A stretch of DNA of 64,000 nt. It comes from Bacillaceae bacterium. GTDB lineage: Bacteria; Bacillota; Bacilli; Bacillales; Alkalibacillaceae. The position numbers and the translations under genes are program-made. The first letter of the stretch is position 1. Each line of letters starts with the position of its first letter. The notes under the pieces are model-generated. The model had not been told where the DNA came from. It made no database searches and saw only the letters and a program-made list of their open reading frames with translations. The stretch is from contig JACDOD010000001.1 of assembly GCA_017656265.1 (NCBI GenBank), positions 434,001 to 498,000 on the forward strand, read 5' to 3'. Positions 41,167-52,599 of this stretch are shown here, one piece after another.

Positions 41167-44100
41167 GAAAGAGTCACCTCTTTTTGGGCTGGAAGTGCCT
41201 GTGCCGTAAAGGTCATGGATTCAATCACACGTAAAATAGCTCTGGCTGTATCCAGCGAAGTCAGGCAGGCTACTCCGTGCTCTACCGCTTCCCTCCGAAT
41301 ACGGAATCCGTCTGTATGGGGCTGTTTACCCCGCGTTAGAGTATTGACGACAAACTGCACACGGCCATTTTCAATAATATCCAGTACGTTTGGTTCGTTG
41401 GCTCCGATTTTTCCTACTTTAACAACCGGAATGTTCATGGATTCAATCAGTTCACCGGTTCCTTCTGTAGCATAAATCTGGAAGCCTAATGAATGGAATC
41501 GTCCGGCAATATCGGTGATTTCATCCTTATCTTTATCAGCAATTGTTAATAAGACGGCTCCCTCTGTCGGAATTCGGAGGCCTGATGCCGTCAGCCCTTT
41601 GTAGAGTGCTTTTTCCAGTGTCAGATCGCGTCCAATGACTTCACCTGTGGACTTCATTTCCGGTCCCAGGGTAATGTCTACCCGGCGTAATTTTTCAAAG
41701 GAGAATACCGGCACTTTGACCGATACTTCCTCTGGTTCAGGCATAACTCCAGTCTGATAGCCAAAATCAGATAGTTTCTTACCGAGGATGACCTGTGTAG
41801 CCAGGTTAGCCATGGTAACTCCAGTAATTTTACTTAAAAATGGTACGGTACGGCTCGCACGAGGATTTACTTCCAGAACATAAACTTCGTCGCCGTGCAG
41901 AACAAACTGAATATTGATCAGTCCTACAATCCCCAGCTCTCTGGCTATATCCTGGGTAATTTGAACACAGCGGTCTTTGTGTTTCTGTGAAATCCGCTGG
42001 GTCGGATAGACGGCGATGGAGTCACCGGAATGGACACCCGCCCGCTCTATGTGTTCCATTATGCCCGGAATCAGAACATCTTCACCATCACAGATGGCAT
42101 CGACCTCAATCTCAATACCGGTCAGATAACGATCGATCAGCACCGGATGATCTTTATGAACTTTCACAGCTTCTTTAATGTACCGCTTCAAATCTTCACG
42201 CTCATAGACAATTTCCATCGCACGTCCTCCCAGTACATAGGATGGACGAACCAGCACCGGATAACCCAGTTCTTCTGCTGCCTGAATCGCTTCCTCTTCA
42301 CTGGTTGCGATACGTGCATCCGGACGGGCGATATTTAATTTCTCCAGGGTCTGTTCAAATTTATCCCGGTCTTCAGCACGGTCAATGGCTTCCAGGGATG
42401 TTCCCAGAAGGTTTACGCCCCGTTTGGCCAATCCTTCTGCCAGGGAAATGGCTGTCTGACCGCCAAATTGAACAATAACCCCTTCTGGTTTTTCCAGGTC
42501 TACCACATGCATGACGTCTTCAAGGGTTAACGGTTCAAAATAGAGCTTATCTGAAATACTGAAGTCTGTTGAAACGGTTTCGGGATTGTTGTTCATAATA
42601 ATGGCTTCATATCCCGCTTCTTTCAGGGCCAGAACAGAGTGTACTGTGGCATAGTCAAACTCGATTCCCTGTCCAATCCGTATCGGACCAGAACCTAGAA
42701 CCAGCACCTTTTTCCGTTCACTCACCAGGGATTCGTTTTCAGTCTCATAAGTGCTGTAAAAGTATGGAGTTTCGGATTCAAATTCAGCCGCACACGTATC
42801 CACCATTTTGAAAACTGGCAGCAGTCCCCTATCTTTTCGCAGCTGGTAAATCTCTTCTTCTGATTTTTCCCATAGACGTGAAATGGTGGCATCTGACAGT
42901 CCAGATTTTTTAGCCTTCTCCAGAAGATCCATATCAAGTGGGCTTTCTTCAAGCTCCATTTCAAGCTTTATGATTTTTTCCAGTTTCGTCAGGAAGAACC
43001 GGTCAATTTTCGTATGTTCATGAAGCTCTTCAACGGAAAAACCTCGGCGCAGTGCTTCAGCCAGCAGGAACAGACGCTGATCATCTGCTTTTTGCAGACG
43101 CTGAATTAATTCATCCTGTTCAAGTAACTTGGCTTCCGGCAAAAATAGTTCGACAGTTTCAATTTCTAATGAACGCACGGCTTTTAAAATCGATTCTTCA
43201 AAAGACCGGCCAATAGCCATGACCTCTCCAGTAGCTTTCATCTGGGTTCCAAGACGGCGATTGGCTGAAACGAACTTATCAAACGGCCAGCGTGGGATTT
43301 TCGTCACGACGTAGTCTAATGCAGGCTCAAAACATGCTACAGTTTTACCGGTTACTGGATTTTTCATCTCATCCAGCGTTAAGCCGACTGCAATTTTGGC
43401 AGCCAGCTTGGCAATTGGGTAACCTGTGGCTTTGGAAGCAAGAGCAGACGAACGGCTGACACGCGGGTTCACTTCGATCACATAGTAGTCAAAGCTGTGA
43501 GGATCTAATGCCAGCTGTACGTTACATCCCCCTTCAATTTTAAGGGCACGGATAATTTTTAATGAAGCATCCCGGAGCAATTGATATTCACGGTCACTCA
43601 AGGTCTGGGATGGTGCTACAACAATGGAGTCTCCAGTATGGATGCCCACCGGGTCAACATTTTCCATATTACATACCACTATGGCATGATCATTGCTGTC
43701 ACGCATGACTTCATACTCAATTTCTTTAAAGCCGGCAATATTTTTTTCAATCAGGCATTGATTTACAGGGGAAGCCTGAAGTCCGCTTGCAGCAGTTTCT
43801 TTCAGTTCCTCTTCATTGTCACACATTCCTCCCCCGGTTCCCCCAAGGGTATAAGCAGGGCGCACAATGACGGGATATCCAATTTCATTCGCAAAATCCA
43901 GCGCTTCATTAACAGTGCTGACAATGGTACTGTCTGGAACTGGTTCTCCCAGTTCATTCATAAGGGCACGGAACTGTTCACGGTCTTCCGCCTGCTGAAT
44001 AGCTTCCAGAGGCGTACCTAACATCTCCACTCCATACTCTTTTAAAATCCCTTTTTCTTCAAGCTGTACAGCTAAATTCAAACCTGTTTGACCGCCCAAT

Positions 44101-44366
44101 GTAGGCAGAAGAGCATCGGGCTGTTCAATGCGGATGATTTTGGCCAGAAAGTCTACGGTTAAAGGTTCCATATATACCTTATCTGCCACAGTCTGATCGG
44201 TCATGATCGTAGCAGGATTAGAATTGGCAAGAACAACTTCGTATCCTTCCTCTTTTAATGCTTGACAGGCCTGAGTTCCAGAATAATCAAACTCTGCTGC
44301 CTGTCCGATGATGATCGGCCCAGATCCAATAACTAGGATTTTGTGGATGTCTGTGCGTTTTGGCAT
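41163..44366 (-). CDS. pyrAB: Carbamoyl-phosphate synthase large subunit
   Basis: Makes carbamoyl phosphate from bicarbonate, ATP and ammonia. It has 1067 residues with two homologous ATP-grasp halves, each starting with [19 protein letters not shown] motifs and containing [18 protein letters not shown] or [20 protein letters not shown]-terminal MGS-like allosteric domain starts near residue 930. As the pyr-operon copy it is pyrimidine-specific. It overlaps carA by 34 bases. Confidence 0.97.
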
Positions 44367-45454
44367 GGGAATCCTCCTTGCTCCTGATGTTTCTTAATGC
44401 GCTCTAAAAACTCATCGAAAAGAGAATTTGAATCCTGTGGACCCGGAGAACTTTCCGGATGGTATTGCACGGAAAAGACCGAATAATGTTTATGCTCCAA
44501 TCCTTCAACTGTCCCGTCATTCAGGGCATACTGAGTAATTTCCAGATCGGTTTTAGCCACAGATTCTTCGGTTACGGCATAGCCGTGGTTCTGAGATGTC
44601 ATCCATACTTTGCCCGTACGAATATCTTTTACTGGATGATTAGAACCTCGGTGTCCGAACTTCATCTTGCTCGTGTCTGCACCGGATGCAAGAGCGATCA
44701 GCTGATGTCCGAGACATATTCCAAATACAGGCACTTGATCCATAATCGATTGAAGCATGTCAATAGCTTCTGGAACATCCTTCGGGTTGCCCGGCCCATT
44801 GGACAGCATCACGCCGTCAGGCTTCAGCTGCAAAATTTCATCTCCTGTAGTGTTATATGGAACCACGGTTACATGACAATTCCGCTGGGTGAATTCCCGT
44901 AATATGCCGTGTTTCATTCCATAATCCACTAGAACAATCCGGTACCCACGGCCTGGAACGACATACGGTTTAACTGTGGAAACCCGCTTAACCTGATCCC
45001 GCGGGAGAGCCGTGTTTTTCAGACGGTCCATAGCATCTTCGTCAGATACATGTTCTGAAACCATCATCCCTTTCATCGTCCCATACTTACGAATAATTCG
45101 GGTCAGCTTCCTGGTATCTACACCTGCGATACCTGGAATATCTTTGGTTTTTAAAAATTCGTCAAGGGTTTCTTCACTCCGGAAGTTAGAGGGAACCTCG
45201 CAGCTTTCCCTCACAATGACGCCGGCGGCCGCCGGATGAATCGTTTCAAAATCATCTCTGTTGATCCCATAGTTTCCAACGAGTGGATAGGTAAAGGTAA
45301 TGATCTGATCGCAGTATGATGGATCAGAGATAATTTCCTGATAACCGGTCATTCCGGTATTAAAGACGACTTCTCCGAATACTTCTTTTTCACTTCCAAT
45401 CCCCTCTCCGTGTAATACCGTGCCATCTTCCAGTACAAGTTTGCGTTTGCCCAT
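44333..45454 (-). CDS. pyrAA: Carbamoyl-phosphate synthase small subunit
   Basis: Glutamine amidotransferase chain that supplies ammonia to PyrAB. It has 373 residues: the N-terminal CPSase domain ([24 protein letters not shown]) and class I amidotransferase with Cys in [16 protein letters not shown] and the His/Glu pair in [11 protein letters not shown]. It lies 6 bases after pyrC. Confidence 0.97.
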   Translation of the reverse strand: MGKRKLVLEDGTVLHGEGIGSEKEVFGEVVFNTGMTGYQEIISDPSYCDQIITFTYPLVGNYGINRDDFETIHPAAAGVIVRESCEVPSNFRSEETLDEFLKTKDIPGIAGVDTRKLTRIIRKYGTMKGMMVSEHVSDEDAMDRLKNTALPRDQVKRVSTVKPYVVPGRGYRIVLVDYGMKHGILREFTQRNCHVTVVPYNTTGDEILQLKPDGVMLSNGPGNPKDVPEAIDMLQSIMDQVPVFGICLGHQLIALASGADTSKMKFGHRGSNHPVKDIRTGKVWMTSQNHGYAVTEESVAKTDLEITQYALNDGTVEGLEHKHYSVFSVQYHPESSPGPQDSNSLFDEFLERIKKHQEQGGFPCQNAQTSTKS

Positions 45455-45460
45455 AATTGA

Positions 45461-46735
45461 TTAACCCTCCTGCCAGATAATTTTGCCTTCTGCGATGGTG
45501 AGAACTGGCCAGCCTTTTGTTACAAACCCATCAAAAGGTGTATTTTTCCCTTTGGATAAAAATTCTTCTTTGCGGATGGTTTTTTCTTTGTCAAGATCGA
45601 TTAAAACCAGGTCAGCTGTGGAGCCCGGAGCCAGTCGTCCATAAGGCAGATTGAAGACTTTAGCTGGTTTTACAGTCAGCAGATCGACCAGCTCCTCCAG
45701 AGACAGGACACCCTTTAGAACGAAATTTGTATATAACAGCGGAAAGGCCGTTTCTAATCCGACAATACCAAATGGAGCCTTTAAGAAGCCCGGCTGTTTT
45801 TCTTCTTCTGTATGCGGCGCATGATCGGTTGCAATACAGTCAATGGTTCCATCAAGTAATCCTTCAATTAATGCTTCCTGATCTTCTTTTGAACGAAGGG
45901 GCGGATTCATTTTATAGTTGGCATCATCGGAAGGAATATCTTCTTCATTTAACAGCAGGTGATGAGGCATGACTTCCGCTGTTACATTAATGCCAGCTTT
46001 TTTGGCATCCCGAATAACGCGTACGGATTCTTTTGCACTGACGTGGCAGACGTGATAATGGCATCCTGTCGCTTCAGCAAGCAGCACGTCCCGGGCGATG
46101 TGTACCGATTCACTGATGGATGGGATTCCTGGAAGGTTCAGTTCTTTGCTCCGTTTCCCATCATGCATGACTCCGCCGTAGACAAGGGAATTGTCTTCAC
46201 AGTGAGCCACAATGGATGTGTTTTCTTCTGCTGCTTCCTTCATGGCTTCGTACATCATGCCGGCTTCCTGAACTCCGACACCGTCATCGGTAAAAGCAAC
46301 AGCACCTAATTGTTTTAACTCAGAAATGTTGGTCATTTCTTTACCAAGCTGACGTTTGGTGATCGATGCATATGGCAAAACCCGTACATGGGCATTTTTC
46401 TCAATGAGTTCCAGGATCTTTTCCAGATTTTCTTTTGAGTCAGGTACCGGACGGGTGTTCGGCATGGCGCAAATGGTCGTAAACCCGCCTCTGGCAGCAG
46501 CTTTTGTTCCGGTATCAATGGTTTCTTTAGCCTCTCCTCCTGGTTCCCTAAGATGGACATGAATGTCAACCATACCTGGGATTAATAGCTTCCCTTGTCC
46601 GTCAATGACCTGTTCTGCATCTGCTTTTAGATTTCTTCCGATGGATTCAATTTTGTCTTCGTTGACAAATACATCGTAGGTTTCGTCCATATTCGCCGCT
46701 TTTAAAAGCTTTACATTTCTTATGAGCAAGGACAT
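45461..46735 (-). CDS. pyrC: Dihydroorotase
   Basis: Zn hydrolase that cyclises carbamoyl aspartate to dihydroorotate. It has 424 residues. Zinc ligands are in [25 protein letters not shown] and the Asp of [14 protein letters not shown]. Type I dihydroorotase length; directly adjacent to pyrB. Confidence 0.97.
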   Translation of the reverse strand: MSLLIRNVKLLKAANMDETYDVFVNEDKIESIGRNLKADAEQVIDGQGKLLIPGMVDIHVHLREPGGEAKETIDTGTKAAARGGFTTICAMPNTRPVPDSKENLEKILELIEKNAHVRVLPYASITKRQLGKEMTNISELKQLGAVAFTDDGVGVQEAGMMYEAMKEAAEENTSIVAHCEDNSLVYGGVMHDGKRSKELNLPGIPSISESVHIARDVLLAEATGCHYHVCHVSAKESVRVIRDAKKAGINVTAEVMPHHLLLNEEDIPSDDANYKMNPPLRSKEDQEALIEGLLDGTIDCIATDHAPHTEEEKQPGFLKAPFGIVGLETAFPLLYTNFVLKGVLSLEELVDLLTVKPAKVFNLPYGRLAPGSTADLVLIDLDKEKTIRKEEFLSKGKNTPFDGFVTKGWPVLTIAEGKIIWQEG

Positions 46736-47623
46736 TTAAATGGCTCCTTTCTCTAATAGTCGGTATAAGATGGCCATTCTCATGAAAACTCCATTTGAGA
46801 TCTGTTTAAAGATTCGGGAGCGTTCACACTCAACCAGTTCATCTGCAATTTCCACACCCCGGTTTACAGGTGCTGGATGCATAATAATGCTTGTATCTTT
46901 CATCCGCTTCTCCCGCTCTAATGTGAGTCCATACATCTGATGATATTCTTCCTTTGTCCAGTCCATTTCAGAACCATGACGCTCATGCTGCACCCGAAGC
47001 ATCATGAGTACATCGCTCATTTCAACTGCTTCATCCATGGATACATAGTCATATGGAAGACTGTCATCCTGCCAGATGTCAGGGGCAGAAAGATAAACAT
47101 TCGCCCCTAACTTGGACAGCGCATAAGCATTCGAACGGGCTACCCGGCTATGAAAAATATCTCCTGCAATAACTATATTTAATTTATTGAATTTACCAAA
47201 CTCTTGATGTATCGTCAATAGATCCAGCAAAGATTGGGTAGGATGTTCTCCCTTACCATCACCTGCATTGATGAGTGGAATGGATATCCTGTCTTTAAGA
47301 TCTTGATAATACGCATCTTCTGAATGACGGATAACGACTAAATCCGTTCCGATAGCTTCCAGAGTTTTAACGGTATCATAAAGACTTTCCCCTTTTGTGG
47401 AACTGGAGTGTTCCGGAACAAAATTTAACAGGGATATACCCAGACGGTGAGCAGCCATTTCAAAGCTCATTTTCGTTCTTGTACTCGGTTCAAAGAAAAG
47501 GTAAGCCGCCGTGAACTTTTTTCTTAGCTCAGGGACTTTTCCTTTGCTGATTAATTCAGCTTCTTCGATGAGTGAATTAATCGTTTCTGGATTCAGATCT
47601 TTCATAGATAACAGATGATTCAT
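46736..47623 (-). CDS. pyrB: Aspartate carbamoyltransferase catalytic subunit
   Basis: Condenses carbamoyl phosphate and aspartate. It has 295 residues. The carbamoyl phosphate loop is FEPSTRTKMSFEMA, followed by HPTQSLLDLLTI, ARSNAYALSKLGA and MHPAPVNRGVEI. The ATG at 47623 gives MNHLLSMKDLN, matching B. subtilis PyrB; AAGGAG lies 11 bases upstream. A longer frame to 47731 runs back into pyrP. Only 31 bases separate it from pyrP. Confidence 0.95.
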   Translation of the reverse strand: MNHLLSMKDLNPETINSLIEEAELISKGKVPELRKKFTAAYLFFEPSTRTKMSFEMAAHRLGISLLNFVPEHSSSTKGESLYDTVKTLEAIGTDLVVIRHSEDAYYQDLKDRISIPLINAGDGKGEHPTQSLLDLLTIHQEFGKFNKLNIVIAGDIFHSRVARSNAYALSKLGANVYLSAPDIWQDDSLPYDYVSMDEAVEMSDVLMMLRVQHERHGSEMDWTKEEYHQMYGLTLEREKRMKDTSIIMHPAPVNRGVEIADELVECERSRIFKQISNGVFMRMAILYRLLEKGAI

Positions 47624-47654
47624 CGTTAAACCGGCTCCTTGATGCAACACTTCA

Positions 47655-49040
47655 TTAGGCTGCAGGATCATGATCGGCTTCTCCTCCTCGATCAGCTTCA
47701 AACATCTTGCCGTTTCCGTATGCTTTCTCACGTCCCGGCAAGATCAGGTTCAGGATAATACCGATTAGGGCAGCAAATGCCATGCTGGAAACAGTAATGA
47801 TTGTTTCATTAAGTTCGAATTGAAGAATCATTCCTCCTACACCGATGACCAAGATGACTGAAGAAATGATCAGATTTCGTTTATCACCAAGATCCACTTC
47901 ATTATCAATGAGCATGCGCAATCCGCTGGAAGCAATGATACCGAACAGCAGAATGGATACACCGCCCATTACCGGTGTTGGAATCGCTTCGATAATCGCT
48001 ACAAAAATACCGGTGAACCCGAACAGGATGGCAATAACAGCCGCTCCTGCAATAACGAACACGCTGAAAACTCTCGTTATCGCCAGTACTCCGATGTTCT
48101 CTCCATAAGTCGTGTTTGGCGGCCCTCCAAGAACAGCCGCGATCATGGTTGCCACACCATCACCCAGAATAGAACGATTTAAACCAGGATTTTTTAAGAA
48201 ATTCCGTCCTACTACTTTGGAAAGTACCATCTGGTCTCCTGTATGTTCCATGATGGTTACAACCGCAATTGGCACCATAATCATCACAATACTTGCATTA
48301 ATGATTTCAAAAGGCTGGTAGTGTACAAATGGCACAAGGAACTCCGGAGCGCTGAAAATTGCGCCGAGCAGTTCAAAGAAAGATCCGCTTGACGTGATTT
48401 CGTTCCATTCTGCTTTAATTCCTGATGTATCCACTATTCCAAAACCAAAGGAGATGAGATATCCACCGATAATTCCGAATAATATTGGGATCAGTCCAAA
48501 AAATCCTTTAAAGAAGATCGCTGCGAGAATAGTGATTCCAAGTGTCAGCAAAGCAACGGTAATGAATGTTCCGTTATAGTTTCCATCTCCATCATTCATT
48601 GCCATTCCTACCGCTGTTGAAGCAAGTCCAAGACCAATGACCATGATGACCGGGCCAACCACAACAGGCGGCAATACTTTTTTCAGCCAGTCTAGGCCAA
48701 ACATGGTAATTAAGAGAGCGACAACACCGTAAACCAGACCGGCAAGGAAACTTCCAATCATGGCACCAGGAAGTCCGCTGATCTGTGTTGCAGCAAGGAT
48801 CGGTGCAATAAAAGCAAAGCTGGATCCTAAATACGCTGGAATTCGTCCTCTTGTGATTAACAGGTAAGCCAGTGTACCAAGACCGCTGGAGATTAAGGCA
48901 ACCCCCTGGGACATATCCGTTAAAAACGGTACCAGAATGGTAGCTCCAAACATCGCAAATAAATGCTGTAGGCTTAAAATCAGCCAATTTCCTGCTTTAG
49001 GTACATCTCGTACATCCATGACCATGTCTTGTTTTTTCAT
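47655..49040 (-). CDS. pyrP: Uracil permease PyrP
   Basis: An NCS2-family proton-uracil symporter of the cytoplasmic membrane. It has 461 residues with about 12-14 membrane segments. It contains LSLQHLFAMFGATILVPFLT, FIAPILAA and GGPPNTTYGENIGVLAITR, the NCS2 substrate-site motif. The start at 49040 follows AAGGAGGATATAATT. It is preceded by a PyrR attenuator. Confidence 0.95.
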   Translation of the reverse strand: MKKQDMVMDVRDVPKAGNWLILSLQHLFAMFGATILVPFLTDMSQGVALISSGLGTLAYLLITRGRIPAYLGSSFAFIAPILAATQISGLPGAMIGSFLAGLVYGVVALLITMFGLDWLKKVLPPVVVGPVIMVIGLGLASTAVGMAMNDGDGNYNGTFITVALLTLGITILAAIFFKGFFGLIPILFGIIGGYLISFGFGIVDTSGIKAEWNEITSSGSFFELLGAIFSAPEFLVPFVHYQPFEIINASIVMIMVPIAVVTIMEHTGDQMVLSKVVGRNFLKNPGLNRSILGDGVATMIAAVLGGPPNTTYGENIGVLAITRVFSVFVIAGAAVIAILFGFTGIFVAIIEAIPTPVMGGVSILLFGIIASSGLRMLIDNEVDLGDKRNLIISSVILVIGVGGMILQFELNETIITVSSMAFAALIGIILNLILPGREKAYGNGKMFEADRGGEADHDPAA

Positions 49041-49084
49041 AATTATATCCTCCTTAATTGTAGTCTGCCCTGAATTCGTTTTCG

Positions 49085-49123
49085 ATTCGACAAAAACTGA
49101 CAAGTGACAGGCACCTGTCGAAT
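49085..49123. repeat. Palindromic element in the pyrP leader
   Basis: ATTCGACA (49085-49092) and TGTCGAAT (49116-49123) flank a shorter palindrome GACAGGCACCTGTC (49106-49119). It lies between the attenuator terminator and the pyrP ribosome site and is not part of the PyrR mechanism. A similar ACAGG..CCTGT palindrome is at 59947-59959. Confidence 0.55.
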
Positions 49124-49128
49124 GGCAT

Positions 49129-49258
49129 AAAAAAACCTCTTTGCGAAAGGTCGCAAAGAGGTATAGTTCTCCCCTACGGTCTGCCAGAGGTTATACTCCA
49201 CCCCCTGACAGTTCCTCTGCTGCGACCTTTTCAGCCTCACGGGACTAAATTAAAGGTC
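49129..49258 (-). promoter_or_regulatory. PyrR-dependent attenuator upstream of pyrP
   Basis: On the minus strand a PyrR-binding (anti-antiterminator) segment lies at about 49222-49258, with AGTCCCGTGAGGCTGAAAAG matching the known consensus ARUCCNGNGAGGYU. The terminator follows at 49129-49161: CCTCTTTGCGA pairs with TCGCAAAGAGG, then seven T. UMP-bound PyrR should favour termination between pyrR and pyrP. Confidence 0.93.
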
Positions 49259-49266
49259 CTGCGTAT

Positions 49267-49945
<679 letters not shown>

Positions 49946-49966
49946 CCGATTCAGTTTGCTAGACTA

Positions 49967-49995
49967 ATTATTTCAAACCCCCTGCTAAAAGTCAA
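49967..49995 (-). promoter_or_regulatory. pyr operon promoter
   Basis: Minus strand: -35 TTGACT (49990-49995), 17-base spacer, -10 AATAAT (49967-49972). The -35 lies inside the last codons of the rluD-like gene. It produces a leader that begins just upstream of the PyrR-binding segment. Confidence 0.82.
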
Positions 49996-50902
49996 GAGTT
50001 TTATTCAAGTCATCAAGCACTTTTTGAAAGGCTTCCGGCGGCTCTTTTTCAAACTCCAGCCACTCTCCTGTAACCGGATGTTCAAAACCGAGAACCCGTG
50101 CGTGCAAAGCCTGACCGCCAATCGCAAGGGTTTTTTTCGGACCGTATTTCGGATCTCCGGCCAGGGGATGGTTAATGTATTGAAAGTGCACCCGGATCTG
50201 ATGGGTTCTGCCGGTTTTCAGCACGCATTCCACATGGGTAAAATCCTGAAACCGTTTGAGCACCTGAAAATGGGTCACGGCTTCTTTTCCATTCTCCACC
50301 ACGGCCATTTTCTGACGGTCTTTTGGGTCCCGCCCGATCGGCGCATCGATGGTTCCGCTGTTATGGGAAATGACCCCGTGGACGATCGCTTCATACTTTC
50401 TTTTCACGGTTTTTTTTGAAAGCTGTCTGGCTAATCCCGTATGCGCCCTGTCATTTTTCGCCACCATCAGAAGTCCGCTTGTATCTTTGTCAATCCGGTG
50501 GACAATGCCCGGGCGTTCAACTCCATTAATCCCGGACAAATCATGACAGTGATACAATAGCGCATTCACCAGTGTACCTGATGCATGTCCTGCAGAAGGA
50601 TGAACAACCATTCCACGTGGCTTGTTCACCACCAGTACATCTTTATCCTCATAAACAATGTCCAACGGTATATTCTCTGCCTGAATATCCAGAGGTTCTG
50701 CTTCCGGTACCTGCCAGGAAATGTCATCTCCGGTCTGGCATTTATAATTACTTTTTACTGTCTCGTCATTAACCTTAACCAGTTCATCCTTAATCCACCC
50801 CTGAACCTGGGTTCGGGATGCATCACTGTTCAATTTCGTCAACAATTTGTCGATTCGCTCATTATGCTCATCTGGAAGTACGGTATGTGAGTTCCATTCC
50901 AT
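49985..50902 (-). CDS. RluD-family rRNA pseudouridine synthase (YlyB)
   Basis: Probable pseudouridine synthase acting on 23S rRNA. It has 305 residues: an N-terminal S4 domain (ERIDKLLTKLNSDASRTQVQ) and the catalytic domain with VNKPRGMVVHPSAGH, the aspartate in HRIDKDTSGLLMVAKN, and KTGRTHQIRVH. It lies 2 bases after lspA and just before pyrR, the common Bacillus order. Confidence 0.94.
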   Translation of the reverse strand: MEWNSHTVLPDEHNERIDKLLTKLNSDASRTQVQGWIKDELVKVNDETVKSNYKCQTGDDISWQVPEAEPLDIQAENIPLDIVYEDKDVLVVNKPRGMVVHPSAGHASGTLVNALLYHCHDLSGINGVERPGIVHRIDKDTSGLLMVAKNDRAHTGLARQLSKKTVKRKYEAIVHGVISHNSGTIDAPIGRDPKDRQKMAVVENGKEAVTHFQVLKRFQDFTHVECVLKTGRTHQIRVHFQYINHPLAGDPKYGPKKTLAIGGQALHARVLGFEHPVTGEWLEFEKEPPEAFQKVLDDLNKTLDF

Positions 50903-50904
50903 GT

Positions 50905-51366
50905 TTATGCCCTCCTTTTATTCCGTTCATCCAGGAAGGTAAGAATCACAATCAAAATAACTCCGACGACCAGTGCCGAATCCGCTACATTAAAAATCGG
51001 GTAGTTATACGTGAAAATATATACATCGATAAAATCAACCACTTCTTTGCGGAACAGCCGATCAATAAAATTTCCGATGGCCCCCCCGAGAATCAGCCCG
51101 AGAGATACCCCTAAAACAGGCTGTTCTTTCCCATACTTTTGCAGGTAATAAATCACGACACCCAGCACAATGACCGTAACGATGTAAAAAAACCACATCT
51201 GTCCCTGCAGGATCCCCCAGGCTGCTCCCTGATTTCGATGGGAAGTTATGTATAAGAAATGTTCAATCAGTGTAATCCGATCTCCGATTTCCATGTTTTT
51301 CACAATCAGCCATTTCGTCCACTGATCGAGAGCAATAATCACAAGCGCGATGATATAGTACCACAC
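50905..51366 (-). CDS. lspA: Prolipoprotein signal peptidase LspA
   Basis: Membrane aspartyl protease that removes signal peptides from lipoproteins. It has 153 residues and four membrane segments. Catalytic aspartates are in [13 protein letters not shown] and [17 protein letters not shown] and NQGAAWG are also typical. It pairs with the RluD-like gene downstream. Confidence 0.96.
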   Translation of the reverse strand: MWYYIIALVIIALDQWTKWLIVKNMEIGDRITLIEHFLYITSHRNQGAAWGILQGQMWFFYIVTVIVLGVVIYYLQKYGKEQPVLGVSLGLILGGAIGNFIDRLFRKEVVDFIDVYIFTYNYPIFNVADSALVVGVILIVILTFLDERNKRRA

Positions 51367-51481
51367 AGTTCAGTTCCCTCCAAAATTTTTCGTCATTCCT
51401 TAAGCATTTTATCATAATTAAACAGAAAAATCCCTTCTGCCTGCAATTAAAGATTCATTTCATAAAAAACATACTAAGATT

Positions 51482-51526
51482 AGTGGGTAATGTCATCGAC
51501 GGGTGCCATTACCCACTATTTTCTTT
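51482..51526 (+). terminator. Perfect 11-bp hairpin with T-rich tail upstream of the IS110 remnant
   Basis: AGTGGGTAATG (51482-51492) and CATTACCCACT (51507-51517) pair around a 14-base loop, followed by ATTTTCTTTTTT. It looks like a plus-strand terminator, but no plus-strand gene lies upstream. The loop CGACGGGTGCC resembles the arm of the 49106 palindrome on the other strand, so it may be a repeat element or part of the insertion. Confidence 0.6.
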
Positions 51527-51544
51527 TTTAGGATATAGTGAGAA

Positions 51545-52468
51545 GTGAGAGAAAAGCCCGACCAAAGTCTCAAGGATTTAGAATCAAATGAACGGATAGA
51601 AAAAATACAACGACCGGACATCTATAATGAAATACGTGATCTATCACGCTTTTACCAAGAGCTAGAAGATGAAATAAAACGTACACGGATGTACTTGCAC
51701 AACGCACTTCAATTAACTTTTCCAGAGCTAGAGCGATTGTTTTCAAACAGGATCACTCCATACGCCCTGACCCTAATTCATTTATTACCACATCCCGAAC
51801 TTGTGCAAGAGAGCAGTAAAACTAAAATCAAAAACCTTTTAATAAAAAGCACTACTAAAAAAATATCAGAGAACAGAGCGAAACAAAAGGCAAGTCAAAT
51901 TATAGAATATGCGAAGGAATCCTACCCAGCTGTTTCATCAGCCAGTATTCAAACTCAAAAGGTTCAATATTATGCACAACAACTTCTTCACCTTTTTGAG
52001 GAGAAAGACAAAATTTCTGAGCAACTGATTACAAAAGCAAAACAACTCTCAGAGTTTGAACTACTTATAAGTTTTCCTGGTATCGGTGAAATTAGCGCAG
52101 CACTTTTTATTGGTGAAATTGGTGACCTTTCTCTCTTTTCGAATCACAAAAAAGTAAACGCCTTTATTGGAATTGATGTTCGAAGATATCAATCCGGAAA
52201 ATATGCAGGTCAGGATCATATTAATAAGCGAGGGAATCCAAAAGGAAGGAAAGTCTTATACATCATCGTTAGGAACATGATTCGTCAGCAAAAATCTGCG
52301 TCAAATCATATTGTAGATTATTATTATAAACTAAAAAAACAACCTCACCCTAAAAAGGACAAGGTTGCGATTGTAGCTTGTATGAACAAACTACTAAAAT
52401 GTATCTATTCCATGGTCAGGAACAATACCAAGTACGATTACTCGTACGCGATCTCTATGGACCAGTAA
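51545..52468 (+). pseudogene. IS110-family transposase, N-terminally truncated
   Basis: A 307-residue open frame for an IS110/IS1111-type DEDD transposase; complete members are about 400 residues. The C-terminal Transposase_20 domain is intact: LLISFPGIGEISAALFIGEI, NAFIGIDVRRYQSGKYAGQ (with the conserved serine) and KRGNPKGRKVLY. The N-terminal RuvC-like domain carrying the DEDD residues is missing. Stop codons (TGA, TAG) directly precede the GTG, and no ribosome site is visible. The coding sequence is more AT-rich than its neighbours. It occupies the lspA-ileS gap. Confidence 0.88.
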
Positions 52469-52493
52469 TATATTAACATTATATCACGTATGT

Positions 52494-52528
52494 CCTCAGT
52501 TTTAAAAAAGAATTACTGAGGTTTATTT
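52494..52528 (+). terminator. Terminator after the transposase remnant
   Basis: CCTCAGT and ACTGAGG pair around an A/T-rich loop and are followed by TTTATTT. It probably belonged to the insertion sequence. Confidence 0.65.
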
Positions 52529-52599
52529 CCTATGCGCAAAAACAGAAAGAGGAGAATAAACATTTTTTAAGAATTTCTACTTGACTAATCGTAGGAATA

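Noticed and set aside
47624-47731. 36-residue N-terminal extension of PyrB
   Set aside because: It reads back into pyrP and is not conserved; the ATG at 47623 matches the family start.
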